DNA of 64,000 nt from Sphingomonas aurantiaca (GTDB lineage Bacteria > Pseudomonadota > Alphaproteobacteria > Sphingomonadales > Sphingomonadaceae): positions 186,001-250,000 of the forward strand of contig NZ_QAOG01000002.1 in the NCBI RefSeq assembly GCF_003050705.1, written 5' to 3'. The position numbers were made by a program, and so were the translations under genes. Shown here piece after piece: positions 30,368 to 39,767 of this stretch. Position 1 is the first letter of the stretch. Each line of letters starts with the position of its first letter. Below the pieces are notes generated by a model that saw nothing but the letters and a program-made list of their open reading frames with translations, made no database searches and was not told the origin of the DNA.

Positions 30368-31260
30368 TGAAGCGCGCTGCCATCGTCCTGGCGTTGATCG
30401 TGATCCTGATCGCGGGCGCGGCGTTCTCCGCGGGGCCCGGCACGCTCAGCGTCCTCGACGGCGTGATGGGCGGTGGCCGCGGGACCGCGCGGGTACGCGA
30501 GGGGGTGCCGTTCGGCACGCATGGCCAAAAGCTCGACGTCTGGCGTCCGTCCGGTGGCGCGAAGACCGGGCTGCCGGTGCTGATCTTCTGGTATGGCGGC
30601 GGCTGGGTCCACGGCTCGCGCGGCGCCTATGCGTTCGCGGCGCGCGCCTATGCGAAGGCGGGCTACGTCGTCGTCATGCCCGATTACCGCAAGGTCCCCG
30701 ACGTGCGCTTCCCCGCCTTCCTCCAGGACGGCGCCGAAGCGGTGAAATGGACCCGCGAGCACATCGCGCAATCGGGCGGCGACCCCAACCGGATCGCGGT
30801 CGCAGGACATTCCGCAGGCGCGTACACCGTAGCGATGCTGACGCTCGACCAGCGCTGGCTGAAGGCGGAGGGCGTCGATCCGCATATCATCAAGGCTGCG
30901 GTCGGGCTGTGCGGGCCGTACGATTTCTACCCCTTCACCGCCAAACGCGCGATCGACGCGATGCAGGGCGCGGCCGATCCGGTGATGACCCAGCCGATCC
31001 ACTTCGCACGCGCGGATGCGCCGCCGATGCTGCTGATCACCGCGGGCGACGACACGCAGGTCAAGCCGCACAACGCGATCAACCTGACCGCGCGGCTGAA
31101 GGCGCTGGGGGCGCCGGTGACGCACATCGATTATCCCGGCTTGAGCCACGAGAACGTCGCGATGGCGCTGTCGAAACCGTTTCGCGGTAAAGCCCCGGTG
31201 CTGGCCGACAGCGTCGCGTTCCTCAATGCGGCGATGCCCGCTCCCCCACCGTCATCCTGA
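30367..31260 (+). CDS. Alpha/beta hydrolase, BD-FAE/carboxylesterase type
   Basis: 297 residues. A hydrophobic N-terminal helix ([15 protein letters not shown]) acts as signal or anchor. [11 protein letters not shown] replaces the usual HGGGW oxyanion loop with Tyr for the first His. The nucleophile is in AGHSAG at 146-151, the acid is probably in TAGDDTQV and the histidine in GLSHENV. It hydrolyses an ester, substrate unknown. The start overlaps the scoB stop by 1 bp. The last residues (PPPSS) and stop lie in an extragenic palindrome. Confidence 0.83.
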   Translation: MKRAAIVLALIVILIAGAAFSAGPGTLSVLDGVMGGGRGTARVREGVPFGTHGQKLDVWRPSGGAKTGLPVLIFWYGGGWVHGSRGAYAFAARAYAKAGYVVVMPDYRKVPDVRFPAFLQDGAEAVKWTREHIAQSGGDPNRIAVAGHSAGAYTVAMLTLDQRWLKAEGVDPHIIKAAVGLCGPYDFYPFTAKRAIDAMQGAADPVMTQPIHFARADAPPMLLITAGDDTQVKPHNAINLTARLKALGAPVTHIDYPGLSHENVAMALSKPFRGKAPVLADSVAFLNAAMPAPPPSS

Positions 31261-31278
31261 CTTTCGTCAGGATGACGG
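31249..31278. repeat. REP-like palindrome, family B
   Basis: accgtcatcctgactttcgtcaggatgacgg forms a perfect hairpin (ccgtcatcctgac/gtcaggatgacgg). It includes the stop codon of the hydrolase gene, so that gene's C-terminus was set by the palindrome. It could also act as a transcript end before leuC. Confidence 0.75.
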
Positions 31279-31375
31279 ATGGAGGCCGATACGCGCCGCG
31301 CCGCCGTATTCCTGCGACCGAAAATTACATCAAACCTTGGCGTCGCAGCCCTTTTCGGTTACCGCGCGCCCCATC

Positions 31376-32812
31376 ATGGCTATTCCACAAACGCTGTACG
31401 AAAAGATCTGGGCCGCGCACGTCGTCGAACGTCGCGACGATGGCACCTGCCTGATCTATATCGACCGTCACCTCGTCCACGAGGTCACCAGCCCGCAAGC
31501 GTTCGAAGGCCTTCGCGTCGCCGGGCGGAAAGTCCGTCGTCCCGACCTGACGCTTGCCGTCCCCGATCACAACCTGCCGACGACGCCGCGCAAGGACGCC
31601 GCCGGGCGTGTCCTGCCGATCGCCGATCCCGAAAGCGCGCAGCAACTCGATGCGCTGCGCCGCAATACGACCGAGTTCGGGATCGACTATATCGACGCGA
31701 CCGCCGCCGAGCAGGGCATCGTCCACGTCGTCGGCCCCGAGCAGGGCTTTACGCTGCCCGGCACGACGCTCGTCTGCGGCGACAGCCATACCTCCGCGCA
31801 TGGTGCGCTCGGCGCGCTCGCGTTCGGGATCGGCACGAGCGAGGTCGAGCATGTCCTCGCCACGCAGACCTTGCTCCTGTCGCAGGCGAAGACGATGGAA
31901 GTCCGCGTCGATGGCGAACTCGGTTTCGGCGTCAGCCCGAAGGATGTCATCCTCGCGATCATCGGCAAGATCGGTGCAGCGGGCGGCACCGGCCACGTCA
32001 TCGAATTCACCGGCAGCGTGATCCGCGCGATGTCGATCGAGGGCCGCCTGACGATCGCCAACATGTCGATCGAGGCGGGCGCGCGCGCCGGGCTGATCGC
32101 GCCCGACGACACGACCTTCGCTTATCTGAAAGGTCGCCCGATGGCGCCGACCGGCGAGAATTGGGACAAGGCCGTCGCGTGGTGGCGCAGCCTCGCGACC
32201 GATCCCGGCGCGACATACGACAAGTCTGTCGTGCTCGATGCCGCCGATATCGCTCCGGGTCTTACCTGGGGCACCAGCCCGGAGGACGTCGTGCCGATCA
32301 CCGGCGTCGTCCCCGAGCCGTCGAGCTTTACCGACCCCGCCAAGCAGGCGGCGGCGCAAAAGTCGCTCGACTATATGGGGCTCACCGCTGGCACCGCGAT
32401 GCGCGACGTTACGATCCAGCACGTCTTCATCGGCAGCTGCACCAACAGCCGCATCGAGGACCTGCGCGCCGCCGCGGCGATCGCCGACGGGCGCCATGTC
32501 GCCGACGGTGTGCGTGCGCTCGTCGTCCCCGGATCGGGGCTCGTCAAGCGGCAGGCGGAAGCCGAGGGGCTCGACCGGATCTTCATCACGGCAGGGTTCG
32601 AATGGCGCGAGCCCGGCTGTTCGATGTGCCTGGCGATGAACCCGGACAAAGTCCCTGCGGGGGAGCGTTGCGCTTCCACGTCGAACCGTAATTTCGTCGG
32701 CAGACAGGGTCCCGGAGCGCGCACGCATCTGGTATCACCCGCAATGGCGGCGGCGGCGGCGGTAACGGGCAAGCTGAGCGACGTCAGAGAGTTAATGGGG
32801 GCAAGCGCATGA
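31376..32812 (+). CDS. leuC: 3-isopropylmalate dehydratase large subunit
   Basis: 478 residues. The aconitase-fold iron-sulfur ligands are in GSCTNSR and [12 protein letters not shown], and [11 protein letters not shown] and [12 protein letters not shown] are present. With LeuD it isomerises 2- to 3-isopropylmalate in leucine synthesis. The stop overlaps the start of a 34-residue gene, and leuD follows that. Confidence 0.96.
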   Translation: MAIPQTLYEKIWAAHVVERRDDGTCLIYIDRHLVHEVTSPQAFEGLRVAGRKVRRPDLTLAVPDHNLPTTPRKDAAGRVLPIADPESAQQLDALRRNTTEFGIDYIDATAAEQGIVHVVGPEQGFTLPGTTLVCGDSHTSAHGALGALAFGIGTSEVEHVLATQTLLLSQAKTMEVRVDGELGFGVSPKDVILAIIGKIGAAGGTGHVIEFTGSVIRAMSIEGRLTIANMSIEAGARAGLIAPDDTTFAYLKGRPMAPTGENWDKAVAWWRSLATDPGATYDKSVVLDAADIAPGLTWGTSPEDVVPITGVVPEPSSFTDPAKQAAAQKSLDYMGLTAGTAMRDVTIQHVFIGSCTNSRIEDLRAAAAIADGRHVADGVRALVVPGSGLVKRQAEAEGLDRIFITAGFEWREPGCSMCLAMNPDKVPAGERCASTSNRNFVGRQGPGARTHLVSPAMAAAAAVTGKLSDVRELMGASA

Positions 32813-32913
32813 AGAAGGTTTTCGTATTGCTGGCGGCGGGCGCAATGCTCAGCGGCGTAGCGGCTTATGTCGCATCGGCACGCGTCGTCCCGGAGCACAC
32901 GGAACAGCGATGA
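32809..32913 (+). CDS. 34-residue membrane peptide gene between leuC and leuD
   Basis: ATG at 32809 overlaps the leuC stop (ATGA) and its own stop overlaps the leuD start (ATGA at 32910-32913). The peptide begins [16 protein letters not shown], has a helix of about 20 hydrophobic residues, then a polar tail VPEHTEQR. It looks like a small lipoprotein-free membrane peptide or an uncleaved signal. No family was recognised. The exact double overlap and good codon use make expression likely. Confidence 0.6.
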   Translation: MKKVFVLLAAGAMLSGVAAYVASARVVPEHTEQR

Positions 32914-33539
32914 CCCCCGTCACCACCGTCTCGGGTCGCGCCTATCCGTGGGGCGCGAAGAACATCGATACCGATGTCATCATTCCGGCGCACTGGCTCA
33001 AGACGATCACGCGCACCGGCCTAGGCCGTGGCGCGTTCGAGACGGTGCGCGCCGATCCGGCAAACATCTTCGACGATCCGCGTTACGCTGGGTCGCCGAT
33101 CCTGATCGCGGGGGACAATTTCGGCTGCGGCTCGAGCCGCGAGCACGCCGCCTGGGCGCTTGCCGACATGGGCATCACCGCGGTGATCGCGCCGAGCTTC
33201 TCCGACATCTTCTCGGGGAACGCGTTCAAGAACGGGATCGTGCCCGTCGTCCTCCCGCAGGAGGCGATCGACCGCCTGCTGGAGGTCGCACAGGACCAGA
33301 TCGTCACCGTCGACCTCGAAACGATGACCGTGACCACCCCGTTCCAGGATCGCTTCAGCTTCGATCTCGACGCATTCCGTCGCCAGTGCCTCATGGAAGG
33401 GCTGGACGAAGTCGGTCTCACGCTGGCAAGGGATACCCAGATTTCGAAATTCGAGGAGGCGGTCGCATCGAATCGCCCCTGGACGACGGTGGAGAGCGGG
33501 TATGCGAGCATTGGTGTCGAAGGCGATCGGCGGACCTGA
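32910..33539 (+). CDS. leuD: 3-isopropylmalate dehydratase small subunit
   Basis: 209 residues. [15 protein letters not shown] near the start, the swivelling-domain motif [17 protein letters not shown] and [12 protein letters not shown] are typical. It forms the active heterodimer with LeuC. It overlaps the upstream peptide gene by 4 bp and the downstream quinone oxidoreductase by 38 bp. Confidence 0.95.
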   Translation: MTPVTTVSGRAYPWGAKNIDTDVIIPAHWLKTITRTGLGRGAFETVRADPANIFDDPRYAGSPILIAGDNFGCGSSREHAAWALADMGITAVIAPSFSDIFSGNAFKNGIVPVVLPQEAIDRLLEVAQDQIVTVDLETMTVTTPFQDRFSFDLDAFRRQCLMEGLDEVGLTLARDTQISKFEEAVASNRPWTTVESGYASIGVEGDRRT

Positions 33540-34500
33540 AACTCTGGAAATGGTCGAGCTGCCCGATCTGGTGGCCGGCCCCGGACAGGTCGTCGTCGCG
33601 GTCAAGGCCTGCGCGATCAACTTTCCCGACGTCCTGATCATCGAGGACAAATACCAGTTCAAGCCGGAGCGGCCGTTCGCACCGGGTGGCGAGATCGCCG
33701 GCACGATCGATTCGATCGGCGAGGGCGTGACCGGTTGGTCGGTCGGCGACCGGGTCATTGCGATGCTTGGCCATGGCGGTCTTTGCGAGAAGGTGATCGC
33801 CGACCCTGCCAAGCTCTACCGCCTTCCCGAAGGTCGCAGCTTTGCCGAGGGCGCATCGCTGATCCTCACCTACGGCACGACAATCCACGCACTGCTCGAC
33901 CGCGGGCATATCCAGCCGGGGCAGACGCTGCTGGTGCTCGGCGCCGCCGGCGGGGTAGGGCTCGCGGCGATTGAACTCGGCAAGGCGTTCGGCGCGAAGG
34001 TCGTCGCCGCCGTCTCGTCGGAAGAGAAGGCCGACGCGGCGAAATCCGCCGGTGCTGACGACACGCTGATCTATGCCCGGGCGCCGTTCGATAAGGCGCA
34101 GTCGAAAGCGCTCGCCGAACAGTTCAAGGCAGCGGTCGGTCGCTATGGCGCACACGTGATCTACGATCCGGTGGGCGGCGATTATGCCGAGCCCGCGTTG
34201 CGCTCGATCGCCTGGGAGGGGCGGTACCTCGTCGTCGGCTTCCCCGCCGGCATCCCGAAACTCCCGCTCAACCTGACCCTGCTCAAGAGCTGCGACGTCT
34301 GCGGCGTCTTCTGGGGCGCGTTCGCGGCGCGCGATCCGAAGGCGAACCAGGCGCATATCGAAACGCTGTTCGATCTCTGGGCAGAGGGGAAGATCGCGCC
34401 GCGAGTCACCGAAGTCTTCGCATTCGAAGACGGTGGCAAGGCAATCGCGAAGATGGCCGCGCGCGGGGCGATCGGCAAGCTGGTGGTCGAGATCGGCTAA
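33502..34500 (+). CDS. NADPH:quinone oxidoreductase, zinc-independent medium-chain dehydrogenase
   Basis: 332 residues of the MDR superfamily. [24 protein letters not shown] is the substrate-side segment, and the nucleotide motif [18 protein letters not shown] is near 150. It lacks the structural zinc cysteines of alcohol dehydrogenases, which fits quinone reductases (QOR/enoyl reductase-like). The start lies 38 bp inside the end of leuD, so it belongs to that operon or is coupled to it. Confidence 0.85.
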   Translation: MRALVSKAIGGPETLEMVELPDLVAGPGQVVVAVKACAINFPDVLIIEDKYQFKPERPFAPGGEIAGTIDSIGEGVTGWSVGDRVIAMLGHGGLCEKVIADPAKLYRLPEGRSFAEGASLILTYGTTIHALLDRGHIQPGQTLLVLGAAGGVGLAAIELGKAFGAKVVAAVSSEEKADAAKSAGADDTLIYARAPFDKAQSKALAEQFKAAVGRYGAHVIYDPVGGDYAEPALRSIAWEGRYLVVGFPAGIPKLPLNLTLLKSCDVCGVFWGAFAARDPKANQAHIETLFDLWAEGKIAPRVTEVFAFEDGGKAIAKMAARGAIGKLVVEIG

Positions 34501-34612
34501 CAGTATCGTACCGGCGGTCGACAAGTCGATCCCGGCTGGCGCGGCATTGTTGCGCATGCGCCGTGCGCGACCTATCTCGGGGCCGTATGAGACTGCACCG
34601 GGGACCCGCGCT

Positions 34613-34936
34613 ATGACCACATTCGACGATCGCGAACGCGCCAGCGAGGCGCATTTCGTGCGCGAGGATGAAATGGCATTCCGGATCACCGCGCGGCGCA
34701 ATCGCCTGCTCGGTGTGTGGGCGGCACATGAGATGAACCTGACGCCCGAGGAAACCGATGCCTATGCCACCGCGCTCGTCCATGCCGACATGGAAGGCGG
34801 CGGCGATGACGACGTCGTCCGCAAGCTCGTCGGCGACATGACGGCTGCCGGGCTCGATCATGACGAGGCGACCGTGCGCCGCGCGCTTGCGCAGCAGATG
34901 ATCGAGGCACGTCGCCAGCTGATGGAGGCACAATAA
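34613..34936 (+). CDS. DUF1476 protein, ATP synthase inhibitor zeta-subunit family
   Basis: 107 residues, all helical. TTFDDRERASEAHFVREDEMAF is the conserved N-terminus that, in Paracoccus, enters the F1 motor and blocks its ATPase direction; the rest forms a four-helix bundle (LGVWAAHEMN, DDDVVRKLVGDM). Assignment is by family; inhibition in this organism is inferred. It lies directly before bolA and grxD, as in many alphaproteobacteria. Confidence 0.85.
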   Translation: MTTFDDRERASEAHFVREDEMAFRITARRNRLLGVWAAHEMNLTPEETDAYATALVHADMEGGGDDDVVRKLVGDMTAAGLDHDEATVRRALAQQMIEARRQLMEAQ

Positions 34937-34937
34937 G

Positions 34938-35168
34938 ATGCCGATGGCTGCCGACGATATTGCCACCATGATCCGCGACGCGATCCCCGATGCGCAGGTC
35001 GAGATCACCGATCTTGCCGGTGACGGCGATCATTATGCCGCGAAGGTCGTTGCACCGAGTTTCGCCGGCATGAGCCGCGTGAAGCAGCACCAGGCCGTTT
35101 ACGCCGCACTCGGCGGCCGCATGGGCGGCGTGCTGCACGCGCTCCAGCTTACCACTGCAATTTCCTGA
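34938..35168 (+). CDS. bolA: BolA family protein
   Basis: 76 residues. The family core is present: AQVEITDLAGDGDHYAAKVVAPSFAG, then SRVKQHQAVYAALGG, with the histidine of KQHQ that ligates iron. With the CGFS glutaredoxin encoded 10 bp downstream it would form a 2Fe-2S heterocomplex for iron-sulfur trafficking and iron sensing. One base separates it from the DUF1476 stop. Confidence 0.9.
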   Translation: MPMAADDIATMIRDAIPDAQVEITDLAGDGDHYAAKVVAPSFAGMSRVKQHQAVYAALGGRMGGVLHALQLTTAIS

Positions 35169-35178
35169 GGACGAAGAC

Positions 35179-35502
35179 ATGACCGACGACACAAACGCCC
35201 GCATCGACGCCGTGGTGAAGGCCAGCCCCGTAGTATTGTTCATGAAGGGCAGCCCGCTGTTCCCGCAGTGCGGCTTTTCCAGCCGCGCGATTGCGATCCT
35301 CAACCATCTCGAAGTCGAGTTTGAGAGCGTCGACGTGTTGCAGGACCAGGGCATCCGTCAGGGTATCAAGGCGTACTCGGACTGGCCGACGATTCCGCAG
35401 CTCTATGTCGACGGTGAGTTCGTCGGCGGCTCGGACATCATGATGGAAATGTACGAGAGCGGCGAACTCGCGCAGCTGTTCGAGAAGCAGAAGACGGTCT
35501 GA
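35179..35502 (+). CDS. grxD: Monothiol glutaredoxin, Grx4 family
   Basis: 107 residues. The CGFS active site is at about residues 33-36 in KGSPLFPQCGFSSRA, and WPTIPQLYVDGEFVGGSDI is the glutathione-binding loop. It binds a bridging 2Fe-2S cluster with glutathione and partners BolA, encoded just upstream. Confidence 0.94.
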   Translation: MTDDTNARIDAVVKASPVVLFMKGSPLFPQCGFSSRAIAILNHLEVEFESVDVLQDQGIRQGIKAYSDWPTIPQLYVDGEFVGGSDIMMEMYESGELAQLFEKQKTV

Positions 35503-35922
35503 AGTTGCGGTGGGGTAGGGCGCAGTATCCCGTTGATCACCGCGGTCAGTATGCCTCACCTCACCTCCGTCATCCTGACGGAAGTCAGGATCGAGAGACA
35601 AGAAAGGTTGCCCTTCGTCATCCTGGTTCCTGACATTCGTCAGGATGACGAGTCCGGTGCGCATGTATCTTGAGGTGGCACCGGGGAGGGTGGATCGACG
35701 CGAGACCGGAAGGAAGCGGTCGATCCACCCTGCATGAACGCAGCAGCGTTCGGTGACATTCCCAATCTTGCACCCTGCGTGCCAACTTCTGTTGGGCGCC
35801 GTCTTGCGCGGCACGCGATAGTTAATAGCGATTTCCCGTTGCGACGACTTGTAAAGATCGCCGACATTTGACTGAAACGCTTGGGTCTTGCCATCGCCGC
35901 GCGAAGCCGCCATTTCGATCCC
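35503..35922. repeat. Gene-free interval with family B REP-like palindromes
   Basis: 420 bp between grxD and the MBL hydrolase. Family B copies lie at 35567-35597 and 35616-35650 (cgtcatcctg...caggatgacg), the second with an extra inner gttcctgacatt. A separate perfect 13-bp hairpin is at 35687-35731. The last 190 bp hold no gene I can support and must contain the promoter of the gene at 35923. Confidence 0.65.
35687..35731. other. Perfect 13-bp stem-loop, unrelated to the REP families
   Basis: AGGGTGGATCGAC (35687-35699) pairs exactly with GTCGATCCACCCT (35719-35731) around a 19-nt loop. No T-run follows on either strand, so it is not a standard terminator. It could be a protein-binding palindrome or part of a small RNA. 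Confidence 0.6.
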
Positions 35923-36780
35923 ATGGCTGAGCATCCGACCGGTATCCCGATCCAGCTCGAGCCGCTCGTCGTTCGCGTGCTCGCGCCCAATCCATCGCCC
36001 TTCACGCACACGGGTACGCAGACGCACATCGTCGGCCGTACCGACGTGGCGGTGATCGATCCCGGACCCGACGACCCCGCGCATATCGCTGCCTTGCTGC
36101 GCGCCATCGATGGTCGTCCCGTGACCGCGATCGTCGTCACGCACCACCACCGCGATCACAGCCCTGCGACACGACCGCTACAGGCGCTCACGGGCGCGCC
36201 GATCGTCGGCGCCGCGCCGTTCGATCTGGACGATGCCGGCGCGCGCGCGGATGCGTCGTTCGACAGCGCCTATGCGCCCGACCGCGTGATGGTCGAGGGG
36301 GATAGGATCGAGGGCAATGGCTGGACGCTGGAGGCGATTGCGACGCCGGGCCATACCTCGAACCATCTCGCCTTCGCGCTGCCCGAGACCGGGGCGCTGT
36401 TCTCCGGCGATCACGTGATGGGCTGGTCGACGACGATCGTCTCTCCCCCCGACGGCAACATGACGGCGTACATGGCGAGCCTCGAAAAGCTGATGGGCCG
36501 CGACGACCGCGTCTATTATCCCGGGCACGGCGAGGCGATCGAGAAGCCGCAGCGGCTCGTCCGCGGCATGCTCGGCCATCGCAAGCAGCGCGAGGGGCAG
36601 ATCCTGCGCCTGATCCGCGAGGCCGCGCGGTCGATCCCCGCGATGGTCGAGCGTATGTATGCAGGGCTAGACCCGCGGCTCGTGCCCGCGGCCGAGCGAT
36701 CGGTGCTCGCGCATCTCTACGATTTGCAAACCCGCGGACTGGTGATCGAGGAAGGCGAAGCATGGCAGACGAAAACCTGA
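35923..36780 (+). CDS. MBL-fold metallo-hydrolase (LACTB2-like)
   Basis: 285 residues. The zinc motif THHHRDHSPA is near residue 72, then TPGHTSNHLAF, SGDHVMGWST and the C-terminal PGHGEAI give the full set of ligands. A winged-helix-like C-terminal part (LRLIREAARSIPAM, LAHLYDLQTRGLV) resembles LACTB2-type hydrolases, some of which are ribonucleases. Substrate unknown. Its 3' end overlaps the DUF4230 gene by 19 bp. Confidence 0.87.
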   Translation: MAEHPTGIPIQLEPLVVRVLAPNPSPFTHTGTQTHIVGRTDVAVIDPGPDDPAHIAALLRAIDGRPVTAIVVTHHHRDHSPATRPLQALTGAPIVGAAPFDLDDAGARADASFDSAYAPDRVMVEGDRIEGNGWTLEAIATPGHTSNHLAFALPETGALFSGDHVMGWSTTIVSPPDGNMTAYMASLEKLMGRDDRVYYPGHGEAIEKPQRLVRGMLGHRKQREGQILRLIREAARSIPAMVERMYAGLDPRLVPAAERSVLAHLYDLQTRGLVIEEGEAWQTKT

Positions 36781-37484
36781 CTCCCGCACGCGGTGGCGGC
36801 ATCGGCGGCTTCCTGGCCAAGGCGGTCGGCGTGGTCGTCATCCTCGTCCTCGCCGCCCTGCTCGCGATGTGGGCGGTGCAGCGCTATGTCAGCGACCGCC
36901 TGACCCCCGATCCCACCACGATCGCCAGCGCCAGCCTCCAGGGCCTGCGCGAACAGAACCGCCTGTCCGCCTTCGCCGCGCGCTATGTCGCGGTCGTCAC
37001 CTCGAAACAGTCGCAGCTCGGCTTTACCACCGAGAAGACGCTGATCATGCCCGGCATGGTCCGCTACGAGGTCGACATGGCCAAGCTAACCCAGGCCGAT
37101 GTCGCCTGGGACGGCGCGAGCAAGACGCTGTCGGTGCGCCTGCCCGCAGTCGAGGCGGATGGCCCGCAGGTCGATCTGAATGCGGTCCGCGAATATGGCT
37201 CGGGCGGTGTGCTGACGACCTTCACCGACGCCGAAAAGCGTCTCGACGCCGCCAACCGCCGTGCCGGCCAGATCGAGCTGATCCGCCAGGCGCGCGAACC
37301 GGCGATGATCACGCTCGCGCGCGATGCCACGCGCCGGGCGGTCGAGCGCAGTTTCGCGATGCCCTTGCGCGCCGCCGGGATCGACGCCACCGTCGCGGTG
37401 CGCTTCGCCGACGAGCCGACCGCGAGCACCGAGCGCTGGGATACCTCGCGCTCGTTGCAGGACGTGCTAGGGAACAAGCCCTAA
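36762..37484 (+). CDS. DUF4230 domain membrane-anchored protein
   Basis: 240 residues. One N-terminal membrane helix (VGVVVILVLAALLAMWAV) anchors a mostly beta extracytoplasmic domain of the DUF4230 family (FTTEKTLIMPGMVRYEVDMAKL). A C-terminal helix rich in charged residues follows. No function is known for the family. It overlaps the MBL hydrolase and is 27 bp before nadA. Confidence 0.8.
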   Translation: MADENLTPARGGGIGGFLAKAVGVVVILVLAALLAMWAVQRYVSDRLTPDPTTIASASLQGLREQNRLSAFAARYVAVVTSKQSQLGFTTEKTLIMPGMVRYEVDMAKLTQADVAWDGASKTLSVRLPAVEADGPQVDLNAVREYGSGGVLTTFTDAEKRLDAANRRAGQIELIRQAREPAMITLARDATRRAVERSFAMPLRAAGIDATVAVRFADEPTASTERWDTSRSLQDVLGNKP

Positions 37485-37511
37485 AAGACGGGCAGCACTC
37501 GGGATACGATC

Positions 37512-38495
37512 ATGGAATTGAACCAGAACTTCGCCGGCATCGACATTCGCGCCGAGATCGAGCGGCTCCGCAAGGAGAAGAACGCGGTCATCCTCGCGCA
37601 TTATTATCAGAAGCCCGAGCTTCAGGATCTGGCGGATTTCGTCGGCGACAGCCTAGACCTGTCGCGCAAGGCCGCCGCCACCGATGCCGACGTGATCGCG
37701 TTCTGCGGCGTGCGGTTCATGGCCGAGACCGCCAAGATCCTGTCGCCCGACAAGATCGTCGTGCTGCCCGACATGGATGCCGGCTGCAGCCTTGAGGACA
37801 GCTGCCCGCCCGAGCAGTTCGCCGCGTTCCGCGCCAAGCATCCCGATCACATCGCGCTGACCTACATCAACTGCTCGACCGAGGTGAAGGCGCTCTCCGA
37901 CATCATCGTGACCTCGTCGTCGGCGGACACGATCCTCGCGCAGATCCCGCCTGAGCAGAAGATCATCTTCGGCCCCGACCGCAATCTCGGCGGCTATCTC
38001 GCGCGCAAGACCGGTCGCGACATGCTGCTGTGGCCGGGCGTGTGCATCGTCCACGAGGCGTTCAGCGAAACCGAGCTGATGAAGCTCAAGGCACAGCATC
38101 CAGGGGCACCCGTGGTGGCGCATCCCGAATGCCCGCCGATCATCCTCGATCACGCTGATTATGTCGGCTCGACGCGCGGTATCCTTGATTACGCGCTGGC
38201 GATGCCGGGCGACACGCTGATCGTCGCGACCGAGCCGCACATCATCCACCAGATGGAGAAGGCGCTGCCGAACAAGCGCTTCATCGGTGCGCCGGGCGCG
38301 GACGGCAACTGCAACTGCAATATCTGCCCGTACATGGCGCTCAACACGCTCGAGAAGCTGTACGTGGCGCTGCGCGATCTCTCGCCGCGCATCGAGATCG
38401 AGGAGGGGCTGCGGCTTCAGGCAAAGAAGAGCCTGGATCGGATGCTGGAGATGGCGTCGAACACGGTCGGCAAGGGCGATCTTGGCCCCAAGTAA
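37512..38495 (+). CDS. nadA: Quinolinate synthase A
   Basis: 327 residues. AHYYQKPELQDLADFVGDSL opens the fold, and the three 4Fe-4S cysteines lie in the FCGVRFMAET/INCSTEVK region and in GNCNCNICPYM. NadA condenses iminoaspartate with dihydroxyacetone phosphate to quinolinate, the NadC substrate. nadC follows, but a small gene on the other strand lies between. The aspartate oxidase gene nadB is not in the window. Confidence 0.95.
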   Translation: MELNQNFAGIDIRAEIERLRKEKNAVILAHYYQKPELQDLADFVGDSLDLSRKAAATDADVIAFCGVRFMAETAKILSPDKIVVLPDMDAGCSLEDSCPPEQFAAFRAKHPDHIALTYINCSTEVKALSDIIVTSSSADTILAQIPPEQKIIFGPDRNLGGYLARKTGRDMLLWPGVCIVHEAFSETELMKLKAQHPGAPVVAHPECPPIILDHADYVGSTRGILDYALAMPGDTLIVATEPHIIHQMEKALPNKRFIGAPGADGNCNCNICPYMALNTLEKLYVALRDLSPRIEIEEGLRLQAKKSLDRMLEMASNTVGKGDLGPK

Positions 38496-38502
38496 GGCGG
38501 GC

Positions 38503-38538
38503 AACGGTCGGGGAGGCGGATCTGCCTCTCCGACCGTT
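38503..38538. terminator. Stem-loop between convergent nadA and a small gene
   Basis: AACGGTCGGGGAGGC pairs with GCCTCTCCGACCGTT (one G-T pair) around GGATCT. It starts 8 bp after the nadA stop and ends 10 bp before the stop of the minus-strand gene at 38548, so it can end both transcripts. No T-run is present. Confidence 0.6.
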
Positions 38539-38547
38539 AGCTGGTCG

Positions 38548-38694
38548 TCAGGCGGTGGGCTCGTCTCCGCCGAGTTCAGCCAGCGCCTGGTCGATATGGA
38601 TCGCCGCCAGCGGCATCTGCAACGCGTCCGCCAGCGCGAGAGCCTCATGCAGCAAGGCGCTCAAACGTGCTGTGTCGGTCGTCGTGGTATGCAT
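38548..38694 (-). CDS. Small protein of unknown function (48 aa), antisense between nadA and nadC
   Basis: Begins MHTTTTDTARLSALLHEALALADALQMPLAAIHIDQALAEL and is predicted to be one amphipathic helical protein without export signal. ATG at 38694 has AGGA about 8 bp upstream. Sphingomonads carry similar short helical proteins, but no named family was recognised. It splits the nadA-nadC pair from the opposite strand. Confidence 0.5.
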   Translation of the reverse strand: MHTTTTDTARLSALLHEALALADALQMPLAAIHIDQALAELGGDEPTA

Positions 38695-38860
38695 AGCTAA
38701 ATCCTTGGATAACGTTCGCGAAACCCGCGAACCGTGCATTCGTTCCAGCCCTTGTAAAATATTATACGAGCTGCTCACCGGCGTAAATCTGCTGTTCCGG
38801 AGCAGCGATTTTTGGCACCGGATCGGGCATCGCCGACCGGTGATATTTGGGAGACGCTAG

Positions 38861-39709
38861 GTGAACGCAACATTGCCCGACTCGTTCGATATCGGCGCCT
38901 TCGTCGCCGCGACGCTGGCGGAGGATCTCGGGACGATCGGCGACATCACCTCGGCCGCGGTCATTCCCGCCGACGCGCGGTTTACCGGCGTGATGGACAG
39001 CCGTGATCCGATCGTCGTGGCCGGACTGGCGCTTGCCGAAGCCTTTTTCCGCACGCTCGATCCCGATGTCCGGATCGAACGGCTGGTGCAGGACGGCGAC
39101 TTGGTGGCGGCCGACACCGACCTGCTTCGGCTGGAGGGGGCAGGGCGCGCGCTGCTGACGGCGGAGCGTTCGGCGCTCAACACCGTCCAGCATCTGTCGG
39201 GCATCGCGACGATGACGCGTTGGTACGTCGACGCGATGGCCGGGACGGGGGCAATCCTGCTCGACACGCGCAAGACGATTCCCGGGCTGCGTGTGCTCGA
39301 GAAATACGCGACGCGGATGGGTGGTGCGCAGAACCACCGGATGGGGCTGTGGGACGCGGCGATGATCAAGGACAATCATGTCGCGGTCGCCGGCGGCGTC
39401 AGCGAGGCGGTGCGCCGGGCCAAGGCCGCGGGAATCGCGCATGTCATCGTCGAGGTCGACCGGATCGACCAGATCGAACCCGCGCTCGCGGCGGGCGCGA
39501 CGCACCTGCTGCTCGACAACATGCCGCCGCCGACCTTGCGCAGCGCGGTCGCGCTCGTCGCCGGACGCGTGCCGACCGAGGCGTCGGGCGGCGTCAACCT
39601 GGAGACGATCCGGGCGATTGCGGAAACCGGCGTCACCTATGTATCGGTTGGCCGCTTGACGCAGTCCGCACCCGCGGCGGATATAGGGCTGGATTTTACG
39701 ACCGCTTGA
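38861..39709 (+). CDS. nadC: Nicotinate-nucleotide pyrophosphorylase (carboxylating)
   Basis: 282 residues. LAEDLGTIGDITS at the start, the TRKTIPGLRVLEKYA substrate loop and GGAQNHRMGLWDAAMIKDNH are diagnostic. It makes nicotinate mononucleotide from quinolinate and PRPP. GTG at 38861 fits the homology; GGGAG is about 10 bp upstream. Confidence 0.94.
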   Translation: MNATLPDSFDIGAFVAATLAEDLGTIGDITSAAVIPADARFTGVMDSRDPIVVAGLALAEAFFRTLDPDVRIERLVQDGDLVAADTDLLRLEGAGRALLTAERSALNTVQHLSGIATMTRWYVDAMAGTGAILLDTRKTIPGLRVLEKYATRMGGAQNHRMGLWDAAMIKDNHVAVAGGVSEAVRRAKAAGIAHVIVEVDRIDQIEPALAAGATHLLLDNMPPPTLRSAVALVAGRVPTEASGGVNLETIRAIAETGVTYVSVGRLTQSAPAADIGLDFTTA

Positions 39710-39767
39710 TCGCCGTTGCAGTGCGGTGTGGCGTCCGTGACGCACTACCGGGCAAAGGGCCGAGACT

